Under the pieces are notes generated by a model. It worked only from the letters and a program-made list of their open reading frames with translations. It had not been told where the DNA came from and ran no database searches. Position numbers and translations under genes: made by a program. A stretch of 47,508 bases of DNA, taken from contig JACKAT010000044.1 of the NCBI GenBank assembly GCA_020634935.1, positions 1 to 47,508 on the forward strand. The letters run 5' to 3'. This DNA comes from Anaerolineales bacterium (lineage in GTDB: Bacteria > Chloroflexota > Anaerolineae > 4572-78 > J111). Below, piece by piece: positions 1-6,024 of this stretch (its first letter is position 1; every line of letters begins with the position of its first letter).

Positions 1-1
1 T

Positions 2-514
2 GTGGCCGGCGGCTGCTTGATGCTCGTCTGTCTCGGTGGCTGTCTGGCGTTGGCCGGGTTTCTGTGGATCTTGGACCCTGGCGCGTCGACATCCGCTTCG
101 ACCGAAGGCAGCGACATTGGCCTGACGTTTGACCAGCCGGCCTTTCCCGGCGAGGCCGTGGTTAATGATCAGAGCCTGCAGGTTAAGGTTCTGGAAACTA
201 ATCGAAACGCCTCCCTTGAAGATTTGCCGGCCATCCAGGGGCAAGAAACGATTATCGTCACGATCGAGATCGTCAATTTAGGCGATGAGGACGCCACCTT
301 CAATGAGCGAGACTTCAAACTCGTGAACAGTTTTGAAGAAGCTTATGATCCGGCTCTGGGTGCGGTCACCGGCGCTTTAGGCCGCGGCACGCTCCCCCCC
401 AATGAGGGCCTGGAAGGTCGGCTGGTCTACCAAATTATCGAAAATGAAGTCGATCTACGGCTTCTGTGGGATGTTGGCCGTGACAGTTCCCCCCGCTATC
501 TGTTTATCGAGTAG
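2..514 (+). CDS. Membrane-anchored protein with DUF4352-like extracellular domain (possibly 5' truncated)
   Basis: The frame opens with GTG at the window edge, so the true start may lie upstream. Residues about 3-24 form one hydrophobic segment rich in Gly, Leu and Cys, giving a membrane anchor or signal sequence. A short Ser/Thr-rich linker follows, then a beta-rich domain (about residues 50-170) with alternating hydrophobic strands such as TIIVTIEIVNLGDEDATF and a late GLEGRLVYQI stretch. This pattern of an Ig-like fold after one membrane segment matches the general look of DUF4352/TRF2-type surface proteins, but no diagnostic residue is visible and the family call is an inference. It ends 15 bases before rdgB on the same strand, so the two may be cotranscribed. 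No enzymatic motif is seen. Confidence 0.6.
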   Translation: MAGGCLMLVCLGGCLALAGFLWILDPGASTSASTEGSDIGLTFDQPAFPGEAVVNDQSLQVKVLETNRNASLEDLPAIQGQETIIVTIEIVNLGDEDATFNERDFKLVNSFEEAYDPALGAVTGALGRGTLPPNEGLEGRLVYQIIENEVDLRLLWDVGRDSSPRYLFIE

Positions 515-529
515 AGCGAAGCTGGTCTA

Positions 530-1138
530 ATGAAGAAATTATTAATCGCCACCAACAATCCGCACAAGTTAGAAGAGTATCGGGAAATCTTGGCCGATTT
601 GCCTTTGACCATTACCAGCCTGGCCGAGGAAGGCATCGACCTCGATCCCGAAGAAACGGGCGCGACCTTTGTGGCCAATGCCATTCTCAAGGCCGAAGCG
701 TTTGCCCAAGCCAGCCACCTGCTAACCCTGGCCGATGACTCCGGCCTGGAGGTCGATGCCCTTAACGGCGAACCGGGCGTCTACTCCGCTCGCTACGAAG
801 ATACGGCCAAAGACGACCACACCGGCCGCTACCAGTTAGTGCTGGACAAGCTCATCGCCAAAAACGTGCCGTGGGCCGAGCGCACCGGTCGCTTTCGCTG
901 TGTGGTAGCGCTGGCGACGCAAGCAGGGCTGATCGGGACGGCTGAAGGCGCTGTCGAAGGCTACATCGCTTACGAGCCGAAGGGCCAAAACGGCTTCGGC
1001 TACGATCCGATCTTCTATTTCCCGGAGTTCGATCAAACGCTGGCCGAAGTTCCGGCGACCCAAAAACACACCGTCAGCCATCGCGGTCGCGCCGCCCGCA
1101 CGGCTATCCCGCTGATTGAGGCTTATTTGCGGGAGTGA
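530..1138 (+). CDS. rdgB: XTP/dITP diphosphatase (RdgB/HAM1 family)
   Basis: Hydrolyses non-canonical purine nucleoside triphosphates (XTP, dITP, ITP) to the monophosphate and pyrophosphate, keeping them out of DNA and RNA; cytosolic. The 202-residue length is normal for the family. The N-terminal nucleotide-binding motif ATNNPHKLEEY (about residues 7-17), the central LADDSGLEVDAL with its acidic catalytic/metal residues, the GVYSARY loop, the GFGYDPIF motif and the C-terminal SHRGRA motif are all present and in the usual order. It follows the upstream membrane protein by 15 bases and converges with the htrA-type gene at 1428. A 15-bp inverted repeat lies in the gap after it. Only a weak purine-rich stretch precedes the ATG. 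The assignment is secure from the motif set. Confidence 0.95.
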   Translation: MKKLLIATNNPHKLEEYREILADLPLTITSLAEEGIDLDPEETGATFVANAILKAEAFAQASHLLTLADDSGLEVDALNGEPGVYSARYEDTAKDDHTGRYQLVLDKLIAKNVPWAERTGRFRCVVALATQAGLIGTAEGAVEGYIAYEPKGQNGFGYDPIFYFPEFDQTLAEVPATQKHTVSHRGRAARTAIPLIEAYLRE

Positions 1139-1210
1139 TATCGATAACCGACCTCGACAGCCTACGGCGAGAGTCGGATCGAATATAGTACCGCTTTTGG
1201 TTACATGAGA

Positions 1211-1283
1211 TGAGAACAAGATGGGTATGCTCTGGCAGATGGCGCTAACGCTTAATCGATCAATCCTGCCCATCTTGTTCTCA
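1211..1283. repeat. Inverted repeat, 15-bp perfect arms, between convergent genes
   Basis: TGAGAACAAGATGGG (1211-1225) is matched by its exact reverse complement at 1269-1283, with a 43-base middle. It lies in the 289-base gap between the convergent rdgB and htrA-type genes. It has no clear T-run, so it looks more like a small non-autonomous palindromic repeat than a classical terminator, though it could end transcription from either side. The remaining gap (about 1290-1427) is AT-rich, with loose AACTCT-type repetition and no gene. Confidence 0.7.
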
Positions 1284-1427
1284 GATTATAACCCCAAGTT
1301 TATGAAGTACCGATAATCTCAAAAAAATCCTTCAATTAGGGTCAAACCATTATTCCCCTGAACCCCATATTTACATCAACTCTACAAACTCTTCAACTCC
1401 ATAAACTCTCTAACTCTACCAGCTCCC

Positions 1428-2546
1428 CTACGCCCGCTCACCCAATGTCAACTGCGTTTGGAACACTTGCCCATTCCGCAGCACATCGAGCGTGACCGTA
1501 TCGCCGGCTACATGTTCCAACAACAGACTCACCAGGGGGTGTCGATCATCTACCGATTGGCCGTTGAGCGCCACAATCACGTCACCGGCTTGAAGTTGAG
1601 CCCGGTCGGCGGGAGTGTTATCCAGCACGCTTTCCAGCATGGCCCCTTCAGTGATATTTAATCCGGTTTCAGTAGCGAGTTGAGGATTTAAGGCTTGATA
1701 CTGAATCCCCAAGAACGGCTGTCGAGCTTGGCCCGTTTCAACCAAATTCTTAACCACATTGCGAGCGGTGTTGCTCGGAATAGCGAACCCCATCCCTTCG
1801 ACATCGCCTTGCCCACGCGCGACCAGCGTATTGATGCCGATGACTTGTCCGGCTAAATTCAGCAGCGGCCCGCCGCTGTTGCCCTGATTGATAGCTGCGT
1901 CCGTCTGTAACAGCCCGCTCATCCCGGCCAGTTGGCGATTGTAGCCGCTTAAAACACCGGAGGTGACGCTGTTCTGATACTGCCCCAACGCCGAACCGAT
2001 GGCGATCACCGTCCCCCCGAGCGGCAGTTCGCTGGAGTCGCCCCAGGTTAGAACGGCCGGAACCGGCCCATCGACCTTTAACACCGCCAGATCAAATTCC
2101 GGCGTAGCCCCCACGACTTTGGCTGTCGCCGTGCCACCCTTCGCATAGACAATAGCGATATCTGTCGCGCCTTCAACTACGTGATTGTTAGTCACAACAT
2201 AGCCGTCTTGGCTAATGAAAAAGCCCGACCCACTACTGCCCCCGCCAAATCCGAGTTGGGCTAAGACCGTAACCACAGCCGGTAAGGTGCTGCTAACGGT
2301 CTCGACACTGGCCGACTGTTCGGTTATCGATAGCGTTTGTTGAGTAGCGCCGCCATCTACATTATTGACCGGTTCGATAGTGAGCGCCGGTATGCCGGCC
2401 GCCGCGCTATTAGCAGCCGAACCGCCCCACCTGCGCGCCATCGAAAAACCGACCACCCCGCCAACCACCGAACTGGTGAACATAACAAAGATAAGAACCA
2501 CGACGATCCCTAACCATAGATAAGACCCCTTGCGTTGACTTTGCAT
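1428..2546 (-). CDS. HtrA/DegP-type serine protease with C-terminal PDZ domain
   Basis: Membrane-tethered serine protease, probably acting outside the cytoplasmic membrane on misfolded envelope proteins. An N-terminal hydrophobic segment (about residues 9-34) is followed by a Ser/Ala/Thr-rich linker. The trypsin-like domain carries the full triad: His in VVTNNHVVEG, Asp in EFDLAVLKVD and Ser in QGNSGGPLL. One PDZ domain occupies about residues 275-370 (ADRAQLQAGDVIVALNGQSV). The 372-residue length suits a one-PDZ HtrA. A strong Shine-Dalgarno, TAGGAGG, lies 6 bases before the ATG. It is one of two HtrA-type genes here, the other at 3146-4474 on the same strand, with a small unknown ORF on the opposite strand between them. 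The linkers differ, so this is an old paralogy or separate acquisition. Confidence 0.93.
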   Translation of the reverse strand: MQSQRKGSYLWLGIVVVLIFVMFTSSVVGGVVGFSMARRWGGSAANSAAAGIPALTIEPVNNVDGGATQQTLSITEQSASVETVSSTLPAVVTVLAQLGFGGGSSGSGFFISQDGYVVTNNHVVEGATDIAIVYAKGGTATAKVVGATPEFDLAVLKVDGPVPAVLTWGDSSELPLGGTVIAIGSALGQYQNSVTSGVLSGYNRQLAGMSGLLQTDAAINQGNSGGPLLNLAGQVIGINTLVARGQGDVEGMGFAIPSNTARNVVKNLVETGQARQPFLGIQYQALNPQLATETGLNITEGAMLESVLDNTPADRAQLQAGDVIVALNGQSVDDRHPLVSLLLEHVAGDTVTLDVLRNGQVFQTQLTLGERA

Positions 2547-2683
2547 AATATTCCTCCTATTTTAAGTGTACATTGATTATGTCTAATTAAAAAATGAGAT
2601 CATCCCATTTATAGGGCTGGTTACGATAGCTTTTTTTGACCAAATTTTGTTCTAAACGCATACTGCGGGCGAAGGAGAACACA

Positions 2684-2953
2684 ATGAATACCCAGCACGA
2701 ATTCATGGCCTATCAAATTACCATCTTAGTCCGAACCCATTTAGGGGGGAGTGAGTCGGTTAAAGCGTTTTTCGATTCTGTGCCGTTTCAGTACAAAATG
2801 CAGGATACTTTGGGCAGTTCGCTCAAAGAGCAGCTTAAAGCCGCCGATGTTGAATTTGAAGAAGTCATCATCACGATGGATGCTCCCGCCGCAAAAGCGA
2901 AGAAAGTAGAGAAGAAAAACTCATTGATGGGGCGGCTTTTTGGAGGTGAGTGA
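2684..2953 (+). CDS. Small protein of unknown function (89 aa)
   Basis: I do not recognise this family. The start chosen is the ATG at 2684, preceded by GAAGGAGAAC; an upstream in-frame ATG at 2636 lacks a ribosome binding site and would add 16 unconvincing residues. The N-terminal 60 residues alternate hydrophobic and polar positions (YQITILVRTHLGG, then EFEEVIITM near residue 60), suggesting a small alpha/beta fold. The tail is Ala/Lys-rich (about residues 62-79) and ends SLMGRLFGGE, which could be a short amphipathic membrane-binding or peptide-tag-like segment. No transmembrane helix or cysteine pair is present. It sits alone on the plus strand between two minus-strand HtrA genes, diverging from the first. 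A role linked to the proteases is only positional inference. Confidence 0.65.
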   Translation: MNTQHEFMAYQITILVRTHLGGSESVKAFFDSVPFQYKMQDTLGSSLKEQLKAADVEFEEVIITMDAPAAKAKKVEKKNSLMGRLFGGE

Positions 2954-2982
2954 TGCCGTCTTTTGGGTTTGACTAAAAATCT

Positions 2983-3126
2983 AGCCACGAATCATCCGAA
3001 TTGTTCCTGAAAGATGGTCTCTTTTCGGTCATCTGGGATAACGTAGGACACAGTTAAGGTTGTCTACAAAAACCCTGCTTTTTGAGCAGAAAGATGGTTT
3101 CGTATGAATTCGGGTAATTCGTGGCT
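2983..3126. repeat. Palindromic intergenic element with 20-bp imperfect terminal repeats
   Basis: AGCCACGAATCATCCGAATT at 2983-3002 matches the reverse complement of 3107-3126 at 18 of 20 positions. The 144-bp span between the convergent small ORF and the second htrA gene encodes nothing visible. Near its right end a smaller hairpin, CTGCT/AGCAG around a T-run, sits inside AAACC/GGTTT arms. The terminal sequence resembles a common type of dispersed bacterial intergenic repeat. It may act as a bidirectional terminator. Confidence 0.65.
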
Positions 3127-3145
3127 TATGTTTCACTGTCCGATT

Positions 3146-4474
3146 TTACTTGTCGATTTCAGGTACTATGCTCAGCGAAGGTCGAACGCCTAGAGTGACC
3201 TTAATTGATTCTTGGCTGCCGTCATCGTGAATAATGTCCAAAGTGACGACATCGCCGGGTTGGGTTTCCTCAACCAAATAGGTGATCAGGTCGTTCATAT
3301 CGTTGATCGGCTCACCATTAATGGACGTGATAATATCGCCGCTGAACAGGAAGTCCTCACTACTGGCATTGAGCGCCTCGTCACGTCCCTGCAAGCCGGC
3401 TTGGGCCGCCGGACCATCTTCCGTTACTTCGGCTACCAACGCGCCTCTAAAATCGGCGTCCAAGTGGCGGAACTCGGCGGCTTCGCTGGTGAGGCTATTG
3501 CCGCTAATGCCCAACCAGGCGTATTCATACTCGTCGCCTTGAATAATGACCGGCACAATCCGTTTAGCGATGTTAATCGGTACGGCAAAACCGACCCCGG
3601 AGTTAGAGCCGGTCATGCTGATGATTTGGGTATTAATGCCAATGACCTCGCCTTGGCGATTGAGCAGCGGCCCGCCGGAGTTACCCGGATTGATCGCGGC
3701 GTCGGTTTGAATGACTTCCGGAATGGAAAATTGCGTGTTGCCACTGCGAATCGTCCGGCCGACGCCGCTGACGATGCCAGTAGTCAACGTAAAGTCTTGC
3801 CCAAAGGGGTTGCCGATGGCAATAGCCAACTGGCCCACTTCCAACGCCTCGCTGTCGCCAATAGCAATCGGTTTTAGCGACACGGCTGACGGATCGACCT
3901 TGATAACGGCCACGTCGCCATCGGGATCGCTGCCGACTAACTCTGCCGGCACGCGCGTGTCATCGGAGAAGATGACTTCGATCGTCGTTGCGCCGTCTAC
4001 TACATGGTGGTTGGTAACGATATGACCTTCGTTATCCCAAACAAAGCCGGAGCCGCTGCCTTCGTTAAAAAATTCCTCGGGAGTATCTTCATTATTGTCT
4101 TCCGAACCCGGCGTATCTTTGTTGTCGGGATTTTCTTCACCGTGAGGATTAGGCAGAGGGAAGCCAAAGCGCTGTAAATCCGTGGCGTCAATTCGTTTGG
4201 TCACGCGGATATTGACCACCGACGGAACCGTATCCCGATACAGATTGGTAAAGGCATCCTCAAACGCGGCCAGCACATCGGTGCTGCTCGAAGTTTGCAG
4301 CGCCGGCCGGGCTGCCTCGACCGGTTGGGCCGGGGGCATCTCCGCCGCCTTGGCCTCGCCATTAACCGTCGGCGCCAGCAGCCGCCCGCCGACAAACGCC
4401 CCGCCGATTACAAAAAGCATCGCGACCACACTAATGCTCATCGCGATGTAGGTTGAATGATTTTTATTTGTCAC
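3146..4474 (-). CDS. HtrA/DegQ-type serine protease with PDZ domain
   Basis: Second envelope serine protease of the window, 442 residues. A single N-terminal transmembrane segment (about residues 9-33) anchors it with the catalytic part outside. A long acidic Asp/Glu/Asn-rich insert (about residues 110-140) precedes the His-bearing VTNHHVVDGA. Asp is in DGDVAVIKVD and the nucleophile in NPGNSGGPLL. One PDZ domain follows (AGLQGRDEALNASSED then GDIITSINGEPI). Translation starts at GTG (4474) behind AAGGAGTGAATA, which fixes the start. Upstream, at 4598-4611, is a 14-mer also found upstream of the ABC operon, so both may answer the same envelope-stress regulator (inference). The acidic insert and different linker distinguish it from the neighbouring HtrA. 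Confidence 0.94.
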   Translation of the reverse strand: MTNKNHSTYIAMSISVVAMLFVIGGAFVGGRLLAPTVNGEAKAAEMPPAQPVEAARPALQTSSSTDVLAAFEDAFTNLYRDTVPSVVNIRVTKRIDATDLQRFGFPLPNPHGEENPDNKDTPGSEDNNEDTPEEFFNEGSGSGFVWDNEGHIVTNHHVVDGATTIEVIFSDDTRVPAELVGSDPDGDVAVIKVDPSAVSLKPIAIGDSEALEVGQLAIAIGNPFGQDFTLTTGIVSGVGRTIRSGNTQFSIPEVIQTDAAINPGNSGGPLLNRQGEVIGINTQIISMTGSNSGVGFAVPINIAKRIVPVIIQGDEYEYAWLGISGNSLTSEAAEFRHLDADFRGALVAEVTEDGPAAQAGLQGRDEALNASSEDFLFSGDIITSINGEPINDMNDLITYLVEETQPGDVVTLDIIHDDGSQESIKVTLGVRPSLSIVPEIDK

Positions 4475-4491
4475 TATTCACTCCTTATTGC

Positions 4492-4543
4492 GTAGGACAT
4501 GGGACGTAGTCCGTAACTGTTTACGTTGCACGTCCTAGGTTCC
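4492..4543. repeat. Imperfect inverted repeat upstream of the second htrA gene
   Basis: CGTAGGACATGGGACGTAG near 4492-4510 pairs imperfectly (about 15 of 19) with the region near 4524-4543, containing ACGTCCTAGG. It lies in the upstream region of the protease gene at 3146-4474, just before its ribosome binding site, so it would be in the leader or promoter region. Confidence 0.45.
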
Positions 4544-4597
4544 ACATTGGGTTTTGATTTGTAATCGTTAGATTAAAGGGGTTAGATGAGAAATATT

Positions 4598-4611
4598 TTA
4601 AATTCAGCTTA
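4598..4611 (-). promoter_or_regulatory. 14-mer shared with the region upstream of the ABC operon
   Basis: Read on the minus strand this is TAAGCTGAATTTAA, identical to the 14-mer at 9987-10000. Here two 11-bp units (TCTAAG.., TTTAAA..) can be aligned, against four upstream of the ABC operon. It lies about 125 bases before the GTG of the protease gene. OmpR/PhoB-family response regulators typically bind 11-bp direct repeats, so a shared operator is plausible but inferred. Confidence 0.4.
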
Positions 4612-4669
4612 GAGGAAGGTTAAAACGGGGTTGTTGAAGATGTATTTGAGGAAAATTGAAGAATAAAAA

Positions 4670-4752
4670 ACCACAGAGAACCCAGAGAAGCTCACAATAT
4701 AACTAAAGAAGATCTTTTGTGACCTTTGGGCCTACTCTGCGCCCTCTGTGGT
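4670..4752. repeat. Imperfect palindromic element (CCACAGAG type)
   Basis: ACCACAGAG at 4670-4678 and its exact reverse complement CTCTGTGGT at 4744-4752 bound an 83-bp imperfect palindrome. Both arms continue with CAGAG-like repetition. It lies immediately downstream of the DUF4340 gene and could help end that transcript. Together with the two preceding sites it accounts for most of the 308-base gap 4475-4782. Confidence 0.6.
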
Positions 4753-4782
4753 AAAAAACCGCATCGAAAAATGTCGTCGTAT

Positions 4783-5754
4783 TTACTCCGACTCAGACGT
4801 CGGCGCTGCCGCTGGCGCTTCGAGGAAATCAGATCGCGTCTTATTGACCAGGTTATCGCCGATGAACGACGAGATACGAACATAGTAAGGCGAGTTCGAT
4901 GCCTTGAAGATGTAATTGTCGCTGTCCTCAGGGTTTTTGGCTCCGACCGATAGAGTGTAAGTCTCATCCGCCGTATCCAGCGTCACCGTCGCCTGAGGAG
5001 TATCAAGGCCGAAATCGGCTTGGGCTTCTGTGCCGATAGGTTCGGTCATGCGCACCGAGATAATCTGATTGAGCATATTGGTGAAGGCGGTTTGGTTGAA
5101 GGTTTCGCCTTCGGCCAGATCGCTCAAGGTCCATGTTTCACCGTCTTTGACAAACTCGAAGGTCCCGTTGCCGTTTTTCAGCGTCAGTTTGGTAGTCGCC
5201 GTTTGAGGCACAGTAAAGTAGAGGGTGTCGATCCAACTACTAGCCTGCGGGTTGATGTCGAACGCGTTGAGATCACCGGTTAGATATACCTCCGGCTGGT
5301 TGTCGACGCGCACGTGGGTTGCTCCGGCCCCGGCAGAACTGCCGACGTAGAGATCGTGGGTGGCGCCGTCGCTCATGGTGAGCTCAAGGCGGCGATTGAA
5401 GTCGTCGGGCGCGACTTGGAGACGACGGTGGCTAGTATCGGTTTGGGTGACCAGGCGGTTGGTCTGGACCTTCTCGATATTGTCCAGCAGGGTTGTCACA
5501 TTGGCCTCGGTAACCGGAAAATCGCCGGCGTCGGGCAGCACCCACTGGCCATCTTGTTTAGTCAGCGTGAGCGTTTTATCGCTGTCGCTGATGGCCAGTG
5601 ACGAAACATTATCGGTTGAGAAATCGCTTAGCAGCGGGCCGCTGGTTTGCGACGCCGCCGTCTGGGGCCAGAATACCCAGGCCGCCAGGGCAATTTGGAC
5701 TACCAGCACAATCAATAGAATTTGTTGCAATCGGTTAGTTTGACTCAAGTTCAT
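4783..5754 (-). CDS. DUF4340 domain-containing membrane protein
   Basis: The protein has one N-terminal transmembrane helix (about residues 11-29) and a long extracytoplasmic part of alternating beta strands with recurrent LTLTKQDGQWVL- and ATVTLDTADETYTLSVG-like segments. That repeated beta organisation, and the position after a GldF/GldG-type transporter, is typical of DUF4340 proteins; their biochemical role is not established. A good ribosome binding site (AGGAGCAAAC) precedes the ATG. It is the last gene of the cassette 9879-4783, separated from the fused gldFG gene by about 270 bases of nested palindromic repeats that probably inserted within the operon. The C-terminus is Ala/Pro/Glu/Ser-rich. 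It is presumably an accessory subunit exposed outside the membrane. Confidence 0.85.
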   Translation of the reverse strand: MNLSQTNRLQQILLIVLVVQIALAAWVFWPQTAASQTSGPLLSDFSTDNVSSLAISDSDKTLTLTKQDGQWVLPDAGDFPVTEANVTTLLDNIEKVQTNRLVTQTDTSHRRLQVAPDDFNRRLELTMSDGATHDLYVGSSAGAGATHVRVDNQPEVYLTGDLNAFDINPQASSWIDTLYFTVPQTATTKLTLKNGNGTFEFVKDGETWTLSDLAEGETFNQTAFTNMLNQIISVRMTEPIGTEAQADFGLDTPQATVTLDTADETYTLSVGAKNPEDSDNYIFKASNSPYYVRISSFIGDNLVNKTRSDFLEAPAAAPTSESE

Positions 5755-5779
5755 TTTGTTTGCTCCTGATATTTAGGGA

Positions 5780-6010
5780 AGATAGAGATTGGAGATTGGA
5801 TAATTAGAGATTGCACGTTTTAGAGCTAAATCGTAACTACTCAACCATCATGTCATTTCGAGCAACGAAGGAGCGAGAAATCCTCCAGAAAGGTATTTGT
5901 AACCGAACGTTGTAGGGATTTCTTCGCCTTTGGCTACGAAATGACATGCCTGAGCCGTTACGCTAAATCAATCTCCTAATCTCCCAATCTCTTATCTCTA
6001 ATCTCTATCT
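5780..6010. repeat. Nested palindromic repeats between gldFG-like and DUF4340 genes
   Basis: The outer pair is AGATAGAGATT (5780-5790) with its reverse complement at 6000-6010, both inside longer GAGATTGG/CCAATCTC-rich arms. The inner pair is CATGTCATTTCG (5849-5860) with its exact complement at 5937-5948, bounding a 100-bp element. The inner unit appears to sit inside the outer one. The stretch has no ORF and probably reduces but need not abolish readthrough into the DUF4340 gene. Confidence 0.65.
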
Positions 6011-6024
6011 CCAGTCTCTATCTT

